Positions 51,476-61,256 of a stretch of 64,000 nucleotides of DNA are shown here, one piece after another (position 1 is the stretch's first letter; the number at the start of each line of letters is the position of its first letter). Location of the stretch: positions 24,864-88,863 of the forward strand of contig JANXZO010000033.1 of NCBI GenBank assembly GCA_025355465.1, given 5' to 3'. Under the pieces are notes generated by a model. The model searched no databases. It saw nothing but the letters and a program-made list of their open reading frames with translations, and was not told the origin of the DNA. This stretch comes from Bacteroidales bacterium. Its GTDB lineage: Bacteria > Bacteroidota > Bacteroidia > Bacteroidales > FEN-979. A program made the translations under genes and the position numbers.

Positions 51476-52510
51476 CTATTCTTTAATGAACCGGGAGGAA
51501 AAGTTCGTATCCCCGGAGGCAATCCTCAGAAAACAGAGACCCTTTGGCCACGATGAACAATTCACGGGTTGCGCTGTTGTGCCTGAAAACATCAGCTCCC
51601 CGATTTGGTCATAGACCGAAAATGAACACTCTTTGTTCTGCCCCCCGATAGCCGGAATTATAACCCGGAACCAAGCATTGCATGGATTGGGGAGGATTAC
51701 AGGGTCTGAAATTTTAATTTCAGAAATCGCCGTCGGAGAAAAGCTAAAAGCCACAGGCTCAGAAAAATTTCCGGCGAGATATCCGTTATCAATGGCTTGC
51801 ACACTAACCCAATAGTCGCCGGCAGGAATTCCGGTAAGGGTCCAGGTTGTGTCGGCTGAACAGCTTCCTGCAGGGTGTTGTTCCGACCGACAGGTTATAA
51901 GTTAAGGCGGGCGTTGGTGTCTGATTATCCCGGGCACTTTCCCGATAAGGATGATGTCCTGGTAGCCATCAGCGTCGTAATCGGCAATGTCAATCGACGA
52001 ATAGCGCACATTGGAGGTCATGTTGTCATACAGCTCGAACTGGTCATTTCCCATGTTCCTGTAAACCACCAGATGTCCGATGGCATCCATGTCCATCCCT
52101 GACAAAACGAGGTCTTTCCAACCATCATTGTCCATATCAGCCCATTTGTTGCGACCATAACTGAGTCCCATAAACGGTGCTGGTCCAACATTCACCGGTG
52201 TAAAAATACCATGGTTGTTCCGGTAAAGTCTGGTAATCATTCCGCCGACACTGTCGCCACTGATCAGGACATCCAGCTGACCATCATTTTTGTAATCGAC
52301 CCAGCTGCAGGAGGCAGTCTGCAACGGAATCAGCGGGGCTGCGATGTCTGTGAACTGTATGTTTCCGTCGTTATCGTAGTCGCCCCATGCACAGGAGCTA
52401 TACTCCATGGGTTTCAGCGACGACGGGACCAGGGTAAATGGGGATGACTGTGAAAATCCGGCCAGTGTTGAAGTCGCACAGAAAAAAAACGTGAGCAGGA
52501 TACTACGCAT
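51476..52510 (-). pseudogene. Decayed FG-GAP/VCBS-repeat secreted protein with T9SS sorting domain (several frameshifts and deletions)
   Basis: N-terminal ORF 52510-51902 (signal peptide, DYDNDG/DMDNDG/DYDADG repeats) ends in frame; homologous-looking sequence continues as DNQTPTPALTYNLSVGTTP in another frame, then SADTTWTLTGIPAGDYWVSVQAIDNGYLAGNFSEPVAF into ORF 51802-51476. Confidence 0.8.
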
Positions 52511-52515
52511 GCAAC

Positions 52516-54588
52516 TTACGGTTTAGTCTGCTCTTTCCGGAAGTTTTCCAATCCTTTATCCAGGAACTTTACGAAGGCATCGATGTTCAGGTCGTAGGCC
52601 CGGGGAGCAGTGAGTAGGTTTCCGGCCGTATCGAGCAGTACGTAATAAGGTTGAGAATTTACATTGAACCGGGTGATCTGCAGGTCGGCAAACTGTTTTC
52701 CGATCGATTTTTTCACCTTCTTGTCATACTTTGAGGTGTACCACTCGGTTTCAGGCAGTTCAGTTTTATCGTCAACATAGAGCGCTGTCACAATGAAATT
52801 TTCGCGAAGCCGCTTCAACACCTGAGGATCGGACCATACATTGGCCTCCATTTCGCGGCAATTAACACAGCCGTGTCCGGTGAAATCGATAAAGAGCGGC
52901 TTGTTCTGCCTGCGGGCACAAGCCAGCGCCTGTTTGTAATCAAAGTAGCCCTCCAGTCCGTGGGGCAGTTTCAGGAATTCGTTGTATTTCGGCTTATCGC
53001 AGAGTGTCGTAGCAGGCTGTCCGCCGCCACCGGTACTCACCGCCGCCACCTCCTTTTTGATGATGGCATTCAGGTCAAAATCGAGGTAGGTTTGCGGGGG
53101 AAGATATCCCGACAGCGCTTTCAGCGGTGCGCCCCACATCCCGGGGATCATATAGACCACGAAGGCAAAAGTGATGATGGCCAGCGTTAAACGCGGAACG
53201 CCAAGGTGAGGCAGGTCGGAATCGTGGTTGAACTTCAGCTTCCCCAGCAGATACAGGCCCATCAGAAAGAAAATTACAATCCAGAATGCCAGGTAGACTT
53301 CACGGTCGAGAATATGCCAGTGGTAGGTTTGATCGGCAATGCTCAGGAACTTCAGACCCAGCGCCAACTCAAGGAATCCAAGTACTACCTTCACCGAGTT
53401 GAGCCAGCCGCCTGATTTGGGAAGTCCGGATAACCAGGAGGGAAAGAATGCGAAAAGTCCGAAGGGAAGCGCAAAAGCAAGGGAGAAACCAAGCATCCCG
53501 ATGATTGGCATGACCACAGCGCCACCGGCCGATTTAACCAGGATGGCACCAACAATGGGCCCTGTACAGGAAAAGGAGACAAGCACCAGGGTAAATGCCA
53601 TGAAAAATGCGCCGCCATACCCGCCTTTGTCGGCCTGCTTATCGGCTTTGTTCACTATCCAGCTGGGCAGGGTGATCTCAAACATCCCCAGGAACGAGGC
53701 GGCAAATACCATAAAAATAACAAAGAAGAAGACGTTGAGTATCCAGTGGGTACTGAGGAAATTTGCGAAGTTGGCGCCGAGGGTAACCGCTACCAACGTA
53801 CCAATCACAGTGTAGATCACGATGATGGAAAGGCCGTAAACGATCGCCTGCAGTCTGGCTTTCCTTTTGTTTACGCTGTCGTGCATGAAAAAGGTCACCG
53901 TCATGGGGATCATCGGGAAGACGCAGGGTGTGATGATGGCAGCAAGTCCGGCAACAAAGGAGATCAGGAAGAACCAGAGAAGCGACTGGTCGGCAGCTTT
54001 ATCGGCGGCCGTTTCAACCAGGGTGGTCTGTTCGAGTTTTTTTGCACCCGAGTCTGATTTAACAACCGGTTGAACTGCTTTCTTTGCTGTGTCGGGAGCT
54101 GGCGTTTCCTTCACAGGAACAGCCGCAGGATTACCCTTAACCGTTAATTGAAATTCAACATCATTCGGCGGAAGGCACTGCTTGTCGTCGCAACACATAA
54201 AGTTGACAAGTCCTTTCACCACAAAATCCTTCTGGCTGAGTACCTTGATTTTTTGTTTGAAAATGGCTTTCTCTGCAAAAAATTTCAGGGTCATTTTCGG
54301 GAACATCGGATCATTTTCGGCGATGGCCTTGGACTCTGAAACTTTACCATCGAGTTTATAATCCGAACTTTTGGTAAATTCGAAAATCGTCGGAAGCGGA
54401 CCACCCTCCGGAATGTCCTGTGAATATAAATGCCAGCCATTGTCGATTTTGGCTGTCATCAGCAGGGTCGCTTCATCAGGCTTGGTTTGTTCAACTTTAA
54501 AGGTCCACTTAACGGGATCAAGAATCTGGGAAAAAGAAAAAGCCGGGAGTATGATAAGCGTCAGCAGGACGAAAAACACCTTTTTCAT
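52516..54588 (-). CDS. DsbD-like thiol:disulfide interchange protein / cytochrome c biogenesis transmembrane protein
   Basis: N-terminal DsbD-alpha-like domain, 8 TM region (ITPCVFPMIPMTV), C-terminal thioredoxin fold with FIDFTGHGCVNCREME; start MKKVFFVLLTL. Confidence 0.92.
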   Translation of the reverse strand: MKKVFFVLLTLIILPAFSFSQILDPVKWTFKVEQTKPDEATLLMTAKIDNGWHLYSQDIPEGGPLPTIFEFTKSSDYKLDGKVSESKAIAENDPMFPKMTLKFFAEKAIFKQKIKVLSQKDFVVKGLVNFMCCDDKQCLPPNDVEFQLTVKGNPAAVPVKETPAPDTAKKAVQPVVKSDSGAKKLEQTTLVETAADKAADQSLLWFFLISFVAGLAAIITPCVFPMIPMTVTFFMHDSVNKRKARLQAIVYGLSIIVIYTVIGTLVAVTLGANFANFLSTHWILNVFFFVIFMVFAASFLGMFEITLPSWIVNKADKQADKGGYGGAFFMAFTLVLVSFSCTGPIVGAILVKSAGGAVVMPIIGMLGFSLAFALPFGLFAFFPSWLSGLPKSGGWLNSVKVVLGFLELALGLKFLSIADQTYHWHILDREVYLAFWIVIFFLMGLYLLGKLKFNHDSDLPHLGVPRLTLAIITFAFVVYMIPGMWGAPLKALSGYLPPQTYLDFDLNAIIKKEVAAVSTGGGGQPATTLCDKPKYNEFLKLPHGLEGYFDYKQALACARRQNKPLFIDFTGHGCVNCREMEANVWSDPQVLKRLRENFIVTALYVDDKTELPETEWYTSKYDKKVKKSIGKQFADLQITRFNVNSQPYYVLLDTAGNLLTAPRAYDLNIDAFVKFLDKGLENFRKEQTKP

Positions 54589-54687
54589 ATGTAGGAATGT
54601 GATTTTGTTTTGACCAATTGCAAAGGTAATTAAATTATGCTTACAACATAACATTCGGTGGCCACCGCAGGGGATTCCATGCCGGGT

Positions 54688-56031
54688 TTATTTGATAAGC
54701 CTGATCTTCAGAATACATTTCGTTTTTCCGGTAATCCGGAAGCGATTGTCGATCCGTAGTCCGACAACCCAAACGATTTTACTCCCTGAACATAACAACC
54801 AGGTATTCTCCTTCCGAGCCAGTGAGACCTTGGAATTGATGAAAAAATCGCTTAATTTTTGCTTACGCTGCATGCCGAAGGGATAAAACGAATCTCCACT
54901 CCTCCATTTTCTAAGGGTCAGCGGGAATACCAGCTTATCAAAATCCAGGCTCGCGACTTCTTTTGAAACAGGAATCTGAATCCCGGGAAAATTCTCTTTT
55001 TGGGCAAGATAAAGGCAAATGGGATTAATAACCTGCTCCACTCCCTTTTCAATGAATATCAATTCATCCTCATCGGAATGGCCGGATTCCGGATCCTTCC
55101 TCCGTGTTATAATGAGTTTGTCCCGGTCCCTGATCAGCCGGTATTCCTGTGAATAAAACGTTTTCCCACTCTCCCTGCCAAGGCTTTGGAGGATGTTGGC
55201 CACCTGAGCCTGACTAAACCCGAAAGGGCAGAGGAGTTCCCAGGCGAAGGCATCGCGGGGATGCAATTTACTTAGCCTGTCAATGTCCATCGTCGTTTGT
55301 CCGTCCATGCTTCGCATGATTTTGTGCCGGATCTTGTTGACCGCCACCTGTCCGATCTCCTCGAACCCCCTTATTTTATCAATAGTTTCGGTAAGACTGG
55401 TGATAAATTCCGGATTCATGGCCTTTAGTACCGGCAGAAGCTGATGTCGTATTTTGTTCCGTGTGTATTTATCGGAGGCATTGGAACTGTCTTCACGATA
55501 CTGAAGAGCTTCGGATTTCACGAACAATTCAATCTCCTGCCTGGAGGTAAAGAGCATCGGGCGGATGAGTTTGCCCTGGGCAGGGATAATACCGTGGAGC
55601 CCTGATATTCCTGTACCACGGATCAGGTTGATGAAGAAAGTTTCGGCCTGATCGTCGAGATGGTGCGCGGTGGCGATGTAATCATACCCGTGATCTTTCC
55701 TTATCGCCTCAAACCACGGATATCGTAATTCCCGGGCAGCCATCTGGATGGAAATGCCATGATCTTCGGCGTAGGTTGAGGTATTAAACGTGATGGAGAA
55801 AAAGGGCACTCCAAACGACATTGCCAGAGTTTCTACAAAGGTGGAATCCGCATCACTCTCCATACCGCGGAGGGAGAAATTACAGTGGGCAATACCAAAA
55901 TTAAATCCCGCCCGGTGAAATAATTCCGTCATGGTCACAGAATCCATGCCACCACTAACAGCCAGCAGAATTTTATCTTCCCGCCGAAACAATTTGTTTG
56001 CTGTAATGAAGCTGGTAAATGCGCTGATCAT
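54688..56031 (-). CDS. tilS: tRNA(Ile)-lysidine synthetase
   Basis: LLAVSGGMDSVTM, AHCNFSLRGMESDAD, TAHHLDDQAETFFINLIRGTG; start MISAFTSFITANK. Confidence 0.93.
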   Translation of the reverse strand: MISAFTSFITANKLFRREDKILLAVSGGMDSVTMTELFHRAGFNFGIAHCNFSLRGMESDADSTFVETLAMSFGVPFFSITFNTSTYAEDHGISIQMAARELRYPWFEAIRKDHGYDYIATAHHLDDQAETFFINLIRGTGISGLHGIIPAQGKLIRPMLFTSRQEIELFVKSEALQYREDSSNASDKYTRNKIRHQLLPVLKAMNPEFITSLTETIDKIRGFEEIGQVAVNKIRHKIMRSMDGQTTMDIDRLSKLHPRDAFAWELLCPFGFSQAQVANILQSLGRESGKTFYSQEYRLIRDRDKLIITRRKDPESGHSDEDELIFIEKGVEQVINPICLYLAQKENFPGIQIPVSKEVASLDFDKLVFPLTLRKWRSGDSFYPFGMQRKQKLSDFFINSKVSLARKENTWLLCSGSKIVWVVGLRIDNRFRITGKTKCILKIRLIK

Positions 56032-56107
56032 AAGGGTAAAGGAAGTTTCGTAGGGATTGACAAATATCGGAAAAGAATCGGAGAGACCCCCTGTTGCAGA
56101 AAAATAT

Positions 56108-56140
56108 TTTGATCGATGAAACAACCTTTCAGTATCTTTG
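56108..56140 (+). promoter_or_regulatory. Promoter of the histidine kinase gene
   Basis: TTTG (56108-56111), 21 nt, TATCTTTG (56133-56140). Confidence 0.6.
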
Positions 56141-56186
56141 AAACTGTTTTGCAAGTTGATAACGGTAAACCTTACGCTATTAAAAG

Positions 56187-57947
56187 ATGTGGAATATAAC
56201 CTACATTTTCTGGGTGCATATTTTTACTGCGATTATCAGTATGCAGCTGGTTTTCACGGTTTACCGTATGAAGCAGGTTCGGGGGCGTGTTCCATTTCTC
56301 TGGATCATGCTCCTGGCGGCCTACTGGTCGCTGATCCTCACATTTGAGTCGGCAGCTCCTACCATGGAAGAGAAAATTGGTTTCTCTCGGTTTGAATATT
56401 TTGCCAACATGCTGATCCCCTTGTTTTTCGTTAAATTTATTTTTTCCTACGACCTCGAAAAACCATACTGGTTCAAACGGAGTTTCTGGATCCTCTGGAT
56501 CATACCTGTATGTGCGCTTCTGCTGGTATTTACAAACAGTTATCATCATCTTATCTGGACCGGGTATACCTGGAGTCCCGCCGGAAACAATATCCTGATC
56601 TATCATCACGGACTCCTGTTTTATTTTGCCATGGCCTACTCCCTGGTCATGATGGTTTTCGGAAACGCACTGTTGATCGTATTCATCAGAAAGAGGCCGG
56701 TATTTTATAAATCCAAAGTCGGGTTCCTTGTCTATGCAACAGTATTTCCTGTAATTACGGGACTAATTTATACCCTTGGTCTTAGCCCGCTTGAAGGACT
56801 TGATATTTCACCCATGGGTATCCTGGTTTCGGGCCTTATCTTTTTCTGGGCCATTTCCCGTGAACAGTTGTTTGATATTGTTCCTGCCGGACATCAGCTG
56901 ATGATCGAGAAAATGACAGACGGTGTCATCGTCCTTGATAAAAATGACATTGTCATGGATATGAACCCGGCAGCAAAAGCTACCCTGAAAATCGAAGAAT
57001 CCATCAAGGGAGCCAAACTCGAAACAGCACAACCTTTACTCCGGGACATTGCAACTGAAGCGGCATCAGGCGACGAGTTGAGAAAGGAGGTTTTCCTTCC
57101 TGCACCGATAAACAGGTGGTTTGAGGTGATGCGTAATCCACTCAATGACGCCCATGAAAAAAAGCTGGGAACTTTGCTGATAATCCACGACATCACACAC
57201 CGTAAAAAGGGAGAGGATCAGCTTAAAAAGCTGGCAAATGACCTTACTGAGCTGAATGCCATGAAGGACCGGCTCTATTCCATCATAGGTCACGACCTTC
57301 GTAGTCCGTTCAATTCAATCCTCGGGTTTGCAGATCTGCTGGCTACCTCCTACGACGAATTTTCTGATGATGACCGAAGGACCTTTGCTAAAAATATTCT
57401 CGCCGCCTCCCGGAATACATTCGAGCTGCTCGAAAATCTGCTGGAATGGTCGAGGATACAGATGGGACGTACACCCTTTGCCCCGGAGGAGATCCACCTG
57501 AATCTTGAGGTAAACGAAGCCTTTCACCTGATGCGCATGAGCGCAGATACGAAAAATATTCAGCTTGTAGCCGATGTGCCTTCGCAACAAATGGTGTATG
57601 CCGACCACAATATGCTGACCACAATACTGAGAAACACAATTTCCAACGGGATAAAATTCACTGGTAAAGGGGGGAAAGTGAAGGTCTCCTCTACCCAGAA
57701 CCATGGACATACCCGGATCTGCATTGCCGACAATGGTGTCGGGATGGTGGAGACCATCCGCAAAAAACTCTTTCGCATCGACAGTCTCGTCTCCACACTG
57801 GGAACGGCCAATGAAAAGGGAACAGGTCTGGGACTGATCCTGTGCAAGGAGTTTGTCGAAAAACACGGAGGTACGATCCGGGTTGAAAGCAGGCTCGGAG
57901 AAGGAACTACCTTTACCTTAGATCTCCCAGGTATCCCCGCTGTTTAA
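56187..57947 (+). CDS. Sensor histidine kinase with N-terminal 7TM and PAS domains
   Basis: N-terminal TM bundle, PAS, IIGHDLRSPFNSILGF (HisKA), HATPase DNGVGM / GTGLGLILCKEFVEKHGG. Confidence 0.92.
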   Translation: MWNITYIFWVHIFTAIISMQLVFTVYRMKQVRGRVPFLWIMLLAAYWSLILTFESAAPTMEEKIGFSRFEYFANMLIPLFFVKFIFSYDLEKPYWFKRSFWILWIIPVCALLLVFTNSYHHLIWTGYTWSPAGNNILIYHHGLLFYFAMAYSLVMMVFGNALLIVFIRKRPVFYKSKVGFLVYATVFPVITGLIYTLGLSPLEGLDISPMGILVSGLIFFWAISREQLFDIVPAGHQLMIEKMTDGVIVLDKNDIVMDMNPAAKATLKIEESIKGAKLETAQPLLRDIATEAASGDELRKEVFLPAPINRWFEVMRNPLNDAHEKKLGTLLIIHDITHRKKGEDQLKKLANDLTELNAMKDRLYSIIGHDLRSPFNSILGFADLLATSYDEFSDDDRRTFAKNILAASRNTFELLENLLEWSRIQMGRTPFAPEEIHLNLEVNEAFHLMRMSADTKNIQLVADVPSQQMVYADHNMLTTILRNTISNGIKFTGKGGKVKVSSTQNHGHTRICIADNGVGMVETIRKKLFRIDSLVSTLGTANEKGTGLGLILCKEFVEKHGGTIRVESRLGEGTTFTLDLPGIPAV

Positions 57948-58958
57948 CAGGTCATCCACATTTTTTATAGCGGAGGTTTCCTTGGCATACTTGAGCTGCT
58001 CCTCCAGCAGGTCATCGTAAGTGGGAAACATGGCCGCGCGGATTACGCCAAACACCATCGGGAAGAGAGGGGGTGCCAGTTTAGCCAGCATCAGATGAAT
58101 ACCCGGATCCTGGTTGTAAGCATCATGGATGAGGATGTCGTCGAGGGTGATGCCATTTTTACCAATCTCTGCCACCTCGAGCCGCGTGTCTCTCAGAATA
58201 AGTCCTTTGTCTGAATTTTTTCCGAATACCATGGGTTGACCGTTCTTCACAACAAGCATAGTGTCGTCTTTTACCTCTTTGCCAATCACATCATTGTGCG
58301 CTTTGTCAGCGAAGATGATGCAGTTTTGCATGATCTCCATGATGGAGGTGCCGTCGTGTTTGGCCGCTTCAAACATCGCATCGGTCATCATGCCGATGTT
58401 GTTGTCGGGAACGCGGGCAAAAAAGGTTCCCTGGGCGCCCATCACAAGTTCGCCAACAGTAAACGGATGTTCAATAGTTCCCTGGGGAGAGGTTTTGGTC
58501 ACCTTTCCCATTGGTGTGGTTGGGGAGTATTGTCCTTTGGTGAGGCCGTAGATCTGGTTATTGAACAGCAGGATATTGATATCCACGTTGCGGCGGATCA
58601 CATGAATAAAGTGGTTGCCTCCGATGGCCAGTGAGTCACCATCACCAGTGGCCATCCACACGCTGAGACGCGGATTGGCAAGCTTTACGCCGGTAGATAT
58701 GGCAGCAGCTCTTCCGTGAATGCCATGTATTCCATATGTATTTACATAGTAGGGAAACCTTGATGAACATCCGATGCCGGATATCATGCAGAAGTTTTCC
58801 TTACGATAACCAATTTTCGGAAACACGCGTTCCACAGCAGCCAGGATAGCGTGGGCTCCGCAACCGGGGCACCATTTTACCATCTGGTCGCTTTCAAAAT
58901 CGGCTTTGGTGAGTTGAACGTTCGACCGCTCAACAGTCATATTCGCGAAATCTTGCAT
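57918..58958 (-). CDS. korB: 2-oxoacid (probably 2-oxoglutarate):ferredoxin oxidoreductase, beta subunit
   Basis: KWCPGCGAHAILAAVERVFP, ISGIGCSSRFPYYVNTYGIHGIHGRA, MATGDGDSLAIGGNHFIH. Confidence 0.93.
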   Translation of the reverse strand: MQDFANMTVERSNVQLTKADFESDQMVKWCPGCGAHAILAAVERVFPKIGYRKENFCMISGIGCSSRFPYYVNTYGIHGIHGRAAAISTGVKLANPRLSVWMATGDGDSLAIGGNHFIHVIRRNVDINILLFNNQIYGLTKGQYSPTTPMGKVTKTSPQGTIEHPFTVGELVMGAQGTFFARVPDNNIGMMTDAMFEAAKHDGTSIMEIMQNCIIFADKAHNDVIGKEVKDDTMLVVKNGQPMVFGKNSDKGLILRDTRLEVAEIGKNGITLDDILIHDAYNQDPGIHLMLAKLAPPLFPMVFGVIRAAMFPTYDDLLEEQLKYAKETSAIKNVDDLLNSGDTWEI

Positions 58959-58959
58959 C

Positions 58960-60810
58960 TTATTTTTCCTCCAAAAGTTGGTTAAACCTATCTGTTAACT
59001 CGTTGATCATGAACGGAAGCCCCTGCACCTTATTAAACTGATGGAAATTCGGCATCGGGAACTTCATCTTCAGATAATTCACGAACTGCCCGCTGTTAAG
59101 CTCACAGACAACGATTTTTTTGAAGCCCTGAAGTACCTTCCCGGTATTTTTAGGCAACGGCATGATGTAATTGAAATGGGCCAGACTAACGCTTTTTCCC
59201 TCATTCTGCATCTGTTTTACGGCTGAATGTACCGAGCCATAGGTTCCGCCCCAGCTTATTACGAGTAGGTCTCCTTCGGGCGCCCCTTCAATTTCCTGTT
59301 CCGGAATGAAGTCTGCGACTTTTTCCACTTTGGCCGCCCTCAGGTCCGTCATGATCTGGTGGTTCATCGGATCTGTGGAAACCGTACCGATGATATTCTC
59401 TTTTTCCAGTCCGCCGATACGGTGACGCAACCCTTCTGTTCCGGGAATCGCCCACTGACGTGCCAGTGTTTCAGGATTTCGGCGGTAAGGTTTGTAATCC
59501 GGGTCATTGGCTTCTGCCATGGGAGGGTTGATTGCAGGCATGTCTTTCATCTTCGGTATTCTGAAAAGGGTAGAACCGAAGCCAAGGTAGCCGTCCGTCA
59601 GAAGAATGGTCGGAGTCATGTGCTCTAACGATAACTTGGCAGCCATGTAGGCGAAGTAGAAGCAATTCTCGGCAGTTGAGGCAGCCACTACAATAACCGG
59701 ACATTCACCATTGCGCCCGAAAAGAGCCTGATAAAGGTCGCTCTGTTCCGATTTGGTGGGCAGTCCGGTTGATGGACCACCGCGTTGAACATTGACAATC
59801 ACAAGCGGTAATTCAGTGATCACGGCGAGCCCGATGGCTTCACTTTTAAGCGAAAGCCCCGGACCTGAAGTGGTCGTACAGGCCAGCGACCCGGTGAAAG
59901 AGGCACCAATGGAAGAACAAATCCCTGCAATTTCATCTTCGGCCTGAAAAACTTTGGCCCCCAGTGATTTGTGCTTTGATAGCTCCATCAGGATCTCCGT
60001 GGCCGGAGTGATGGGGTAGGAGCCGAGGAACAGCGGACGTCCAGATTTCTCAGCTGCGGCAAGAAGTCCCCAGGCGGTGGCAACGTTGCCGGTAATGTTC
60101 CGGTAGCGCCCTTTTTCCATGTGAGCAGGGGAGACCTGGATCACGCTTTCCAGGGCCTCGATGGTCTCTGCATAATTGTAACCCTGCTGAAGGACCACCT
60201 TGTTGATCTCTACGAGCTCCGGCTTTTTCTTGAATTTCGTTTCGAAATATTTAAAGGAGGGCTTCAGGTCACGGTTGAAAATATAGAACAGAATACCCAG
60301 TGCAAACATGTTTTTGCTGCGCTCTGCTGTCTTGTTGTCAACACCCATATCTTTCAGACTCTCCTTCGTAAGCATGGTCATCGGCGATTTGATGGCATGA
60401 TAGGTTTCGAGGGTATCGTCGTCGAGCGGACTGACTTTATAACCTGCCTTTTCGACGGATTTTTCATCAAATGCATCGGTATCGAGAAGAATCGTGGCGC
60501 CTTTTTTAGCCCATTTGAGGTTGGCCTTTAAGGAGGCAGGATTCATGGCTACCAGCACGTCAACCAGGTCGCCTGTGGTGTAAATCTTCGAACTTCCCAT
60601 GTGCATCTGGAAACCGGAGACACCGGCGACCGTGTTTTGCGGTGCCCGGATCTCAGCCGGAAAATCAGGGAAAGTAGCCAGGTCGTTGCCAACGAGGGCG
60701 GCAACATCCGAAAACATACCGCCGGTAAGCTGCATTCCGTCGCCGGAGTCGCCGACGAACTTTACCACAACGCTTTCCCGCTCAATAACTGGTCTTTTCT
60801 TCTTAGTCAT
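58960..60810 (-). CDS. korA: 2-oxoacid (probably 2-oxoglutarate):ferredoxin oxidoreductase, fused gamma-alpha subunit
   Basis: FVGDSGDGMQLTGGMF gamma domain, then alpha domain ITPATEILMELSKH, AEDEIAGICSSIGASFTGSLACTTTSGPGLSLKSEAIGLAV, NVQRGGPSTGLPTKSEQSDL. Confidence 0.93.
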   Translation of the reverse strand: MTKKKRPVIERESVVVKFVGDSGDGMQLTGGMFSDVAALVGNDLATFPDFPAEIRAPQNTVAGVSGFQMHMGSSKIYTTGDLVDVLVAMNPASLKANLKWAKKGATILLDTDAFDEKSVEKAGYKVSPLDDDTLETYHAIKSPMTMLTKESLKDMGVDNKTAERSKNMFALGILFYIFNRDLKPSFKYFETKFKKKPELVEINKVVLQQGYNYAETIEALESVIQVSPAHMEKGRYRNITGNVATAWGLLAAAEKSGRPLFLGSYPITPATEILMELSKHKSLGAKVFQAEDEIAGICSSIGASFTGSLACTTTSGPGLSLKSEAIGLAVITELPLVIVNVQRGGPSTGLPTKSEQSDLYQALFGRNGECPVIVVAASTAENCFYFAYMAAKLSLEHMTPTILLTDGYLGFGSTLFRIPKMKDMPAINPPMAEANDPDYKPYRRNPETLARQWAIPGTEGLRHRIGGLEKENIIGTVSTDPMNHQIMTDLRAAKVEKVADFIPEQEIEGAPEGDLLVISWGGTYGSVHSAVKQMQNEGKSVSLAHFNYIMPLPKNTGKVLQGFKKIVVCELNSGQFVNYLKMKFPMPNFHQFNKVQGLPFMINELTDRFNQLLEEK

Positions 60811-60832
60811 AGTCTGTGTTCATTTTGTAATG

Positions 60833-60862
60833 CAAAATTACAGAATAAAGTCAATAGTCAAA
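60833..60862 (-). promoter_or_regulatory. korA-korB promoter
   Basis: Minus strand TTTG (60862-60859), 18 nt, TAATTTTG (60840-60833). Confidence 0.5.
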
Positions 60863-60935
60863 GGTCAAATGGTAAAAGAGATGACAATATCACATAGTTA
60901 AAATGTTCACAATAATTTGTAATTCGAAAAATTCG

Positions 60936-60943
60936 TATATTTG
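60936..60943 (+). promoter_or_regulatory. -7 element for the ferredoxin gene
   Basis: TATATTTG, 54 nt upstream of ATG 60997. Confidence 0.45.
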
Positions 60944-60996
60944 TATCCAATATTAAATACTAACTAGTTCCCTGCAGGAACACAAAATAACAAGTC

Positions 60997-61164
60997 ATGG
61001 CTTACAAAATTAATGATGATTGCACCGCTTGCGGAACCTGTATCGATGAGTGTCCCGTTGAAGCAATTTCCGAAGGTGATATCTACAAAATCGATCCCGA
61101 AGTTTGCACTGATTGTGGTGCTTGCGCCGATGTTTGCCCTGTTGAGGCAATTCATCCGGAATAA
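60997..61164 (+). CDS. 2[4Fe-4S] ferredoxin (55 aa; absent from the supplied ORF track)
   Basis: MAYKINDDCTACGTCIDECPVEAISEGDIYKIDPEVCTDCGACADVCPVEAIHPE*: two CxxCxxCxxxCP motifs. Confidence 0.97.
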   Translation: MAYKINDDCTACGTCIDECPVEAISEGDIYKIDPEVCTDCGACADVCPVEAIHPE

Positions 61165-61180
61165 TTAAAAATGTTGTCAG

Positions 61181-61221
61181 AAAACAAAGGGGCGGCAGGT
61201 AATGTCGCCCCTTTGTTTTTT
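61181..61221 (+). terminator. Strong intrinsic terminator after the ferredoxin gene
   Basis: Perfect 14-bp stem AAAACAAAGGGGCG / CGCCCCTTTGTTTT followed by TT. Confidence 0.9.
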
Positions 61222-61256
61222 ATATGTCAGCCAGTATAAGTTTAATGGCCGCCTGT

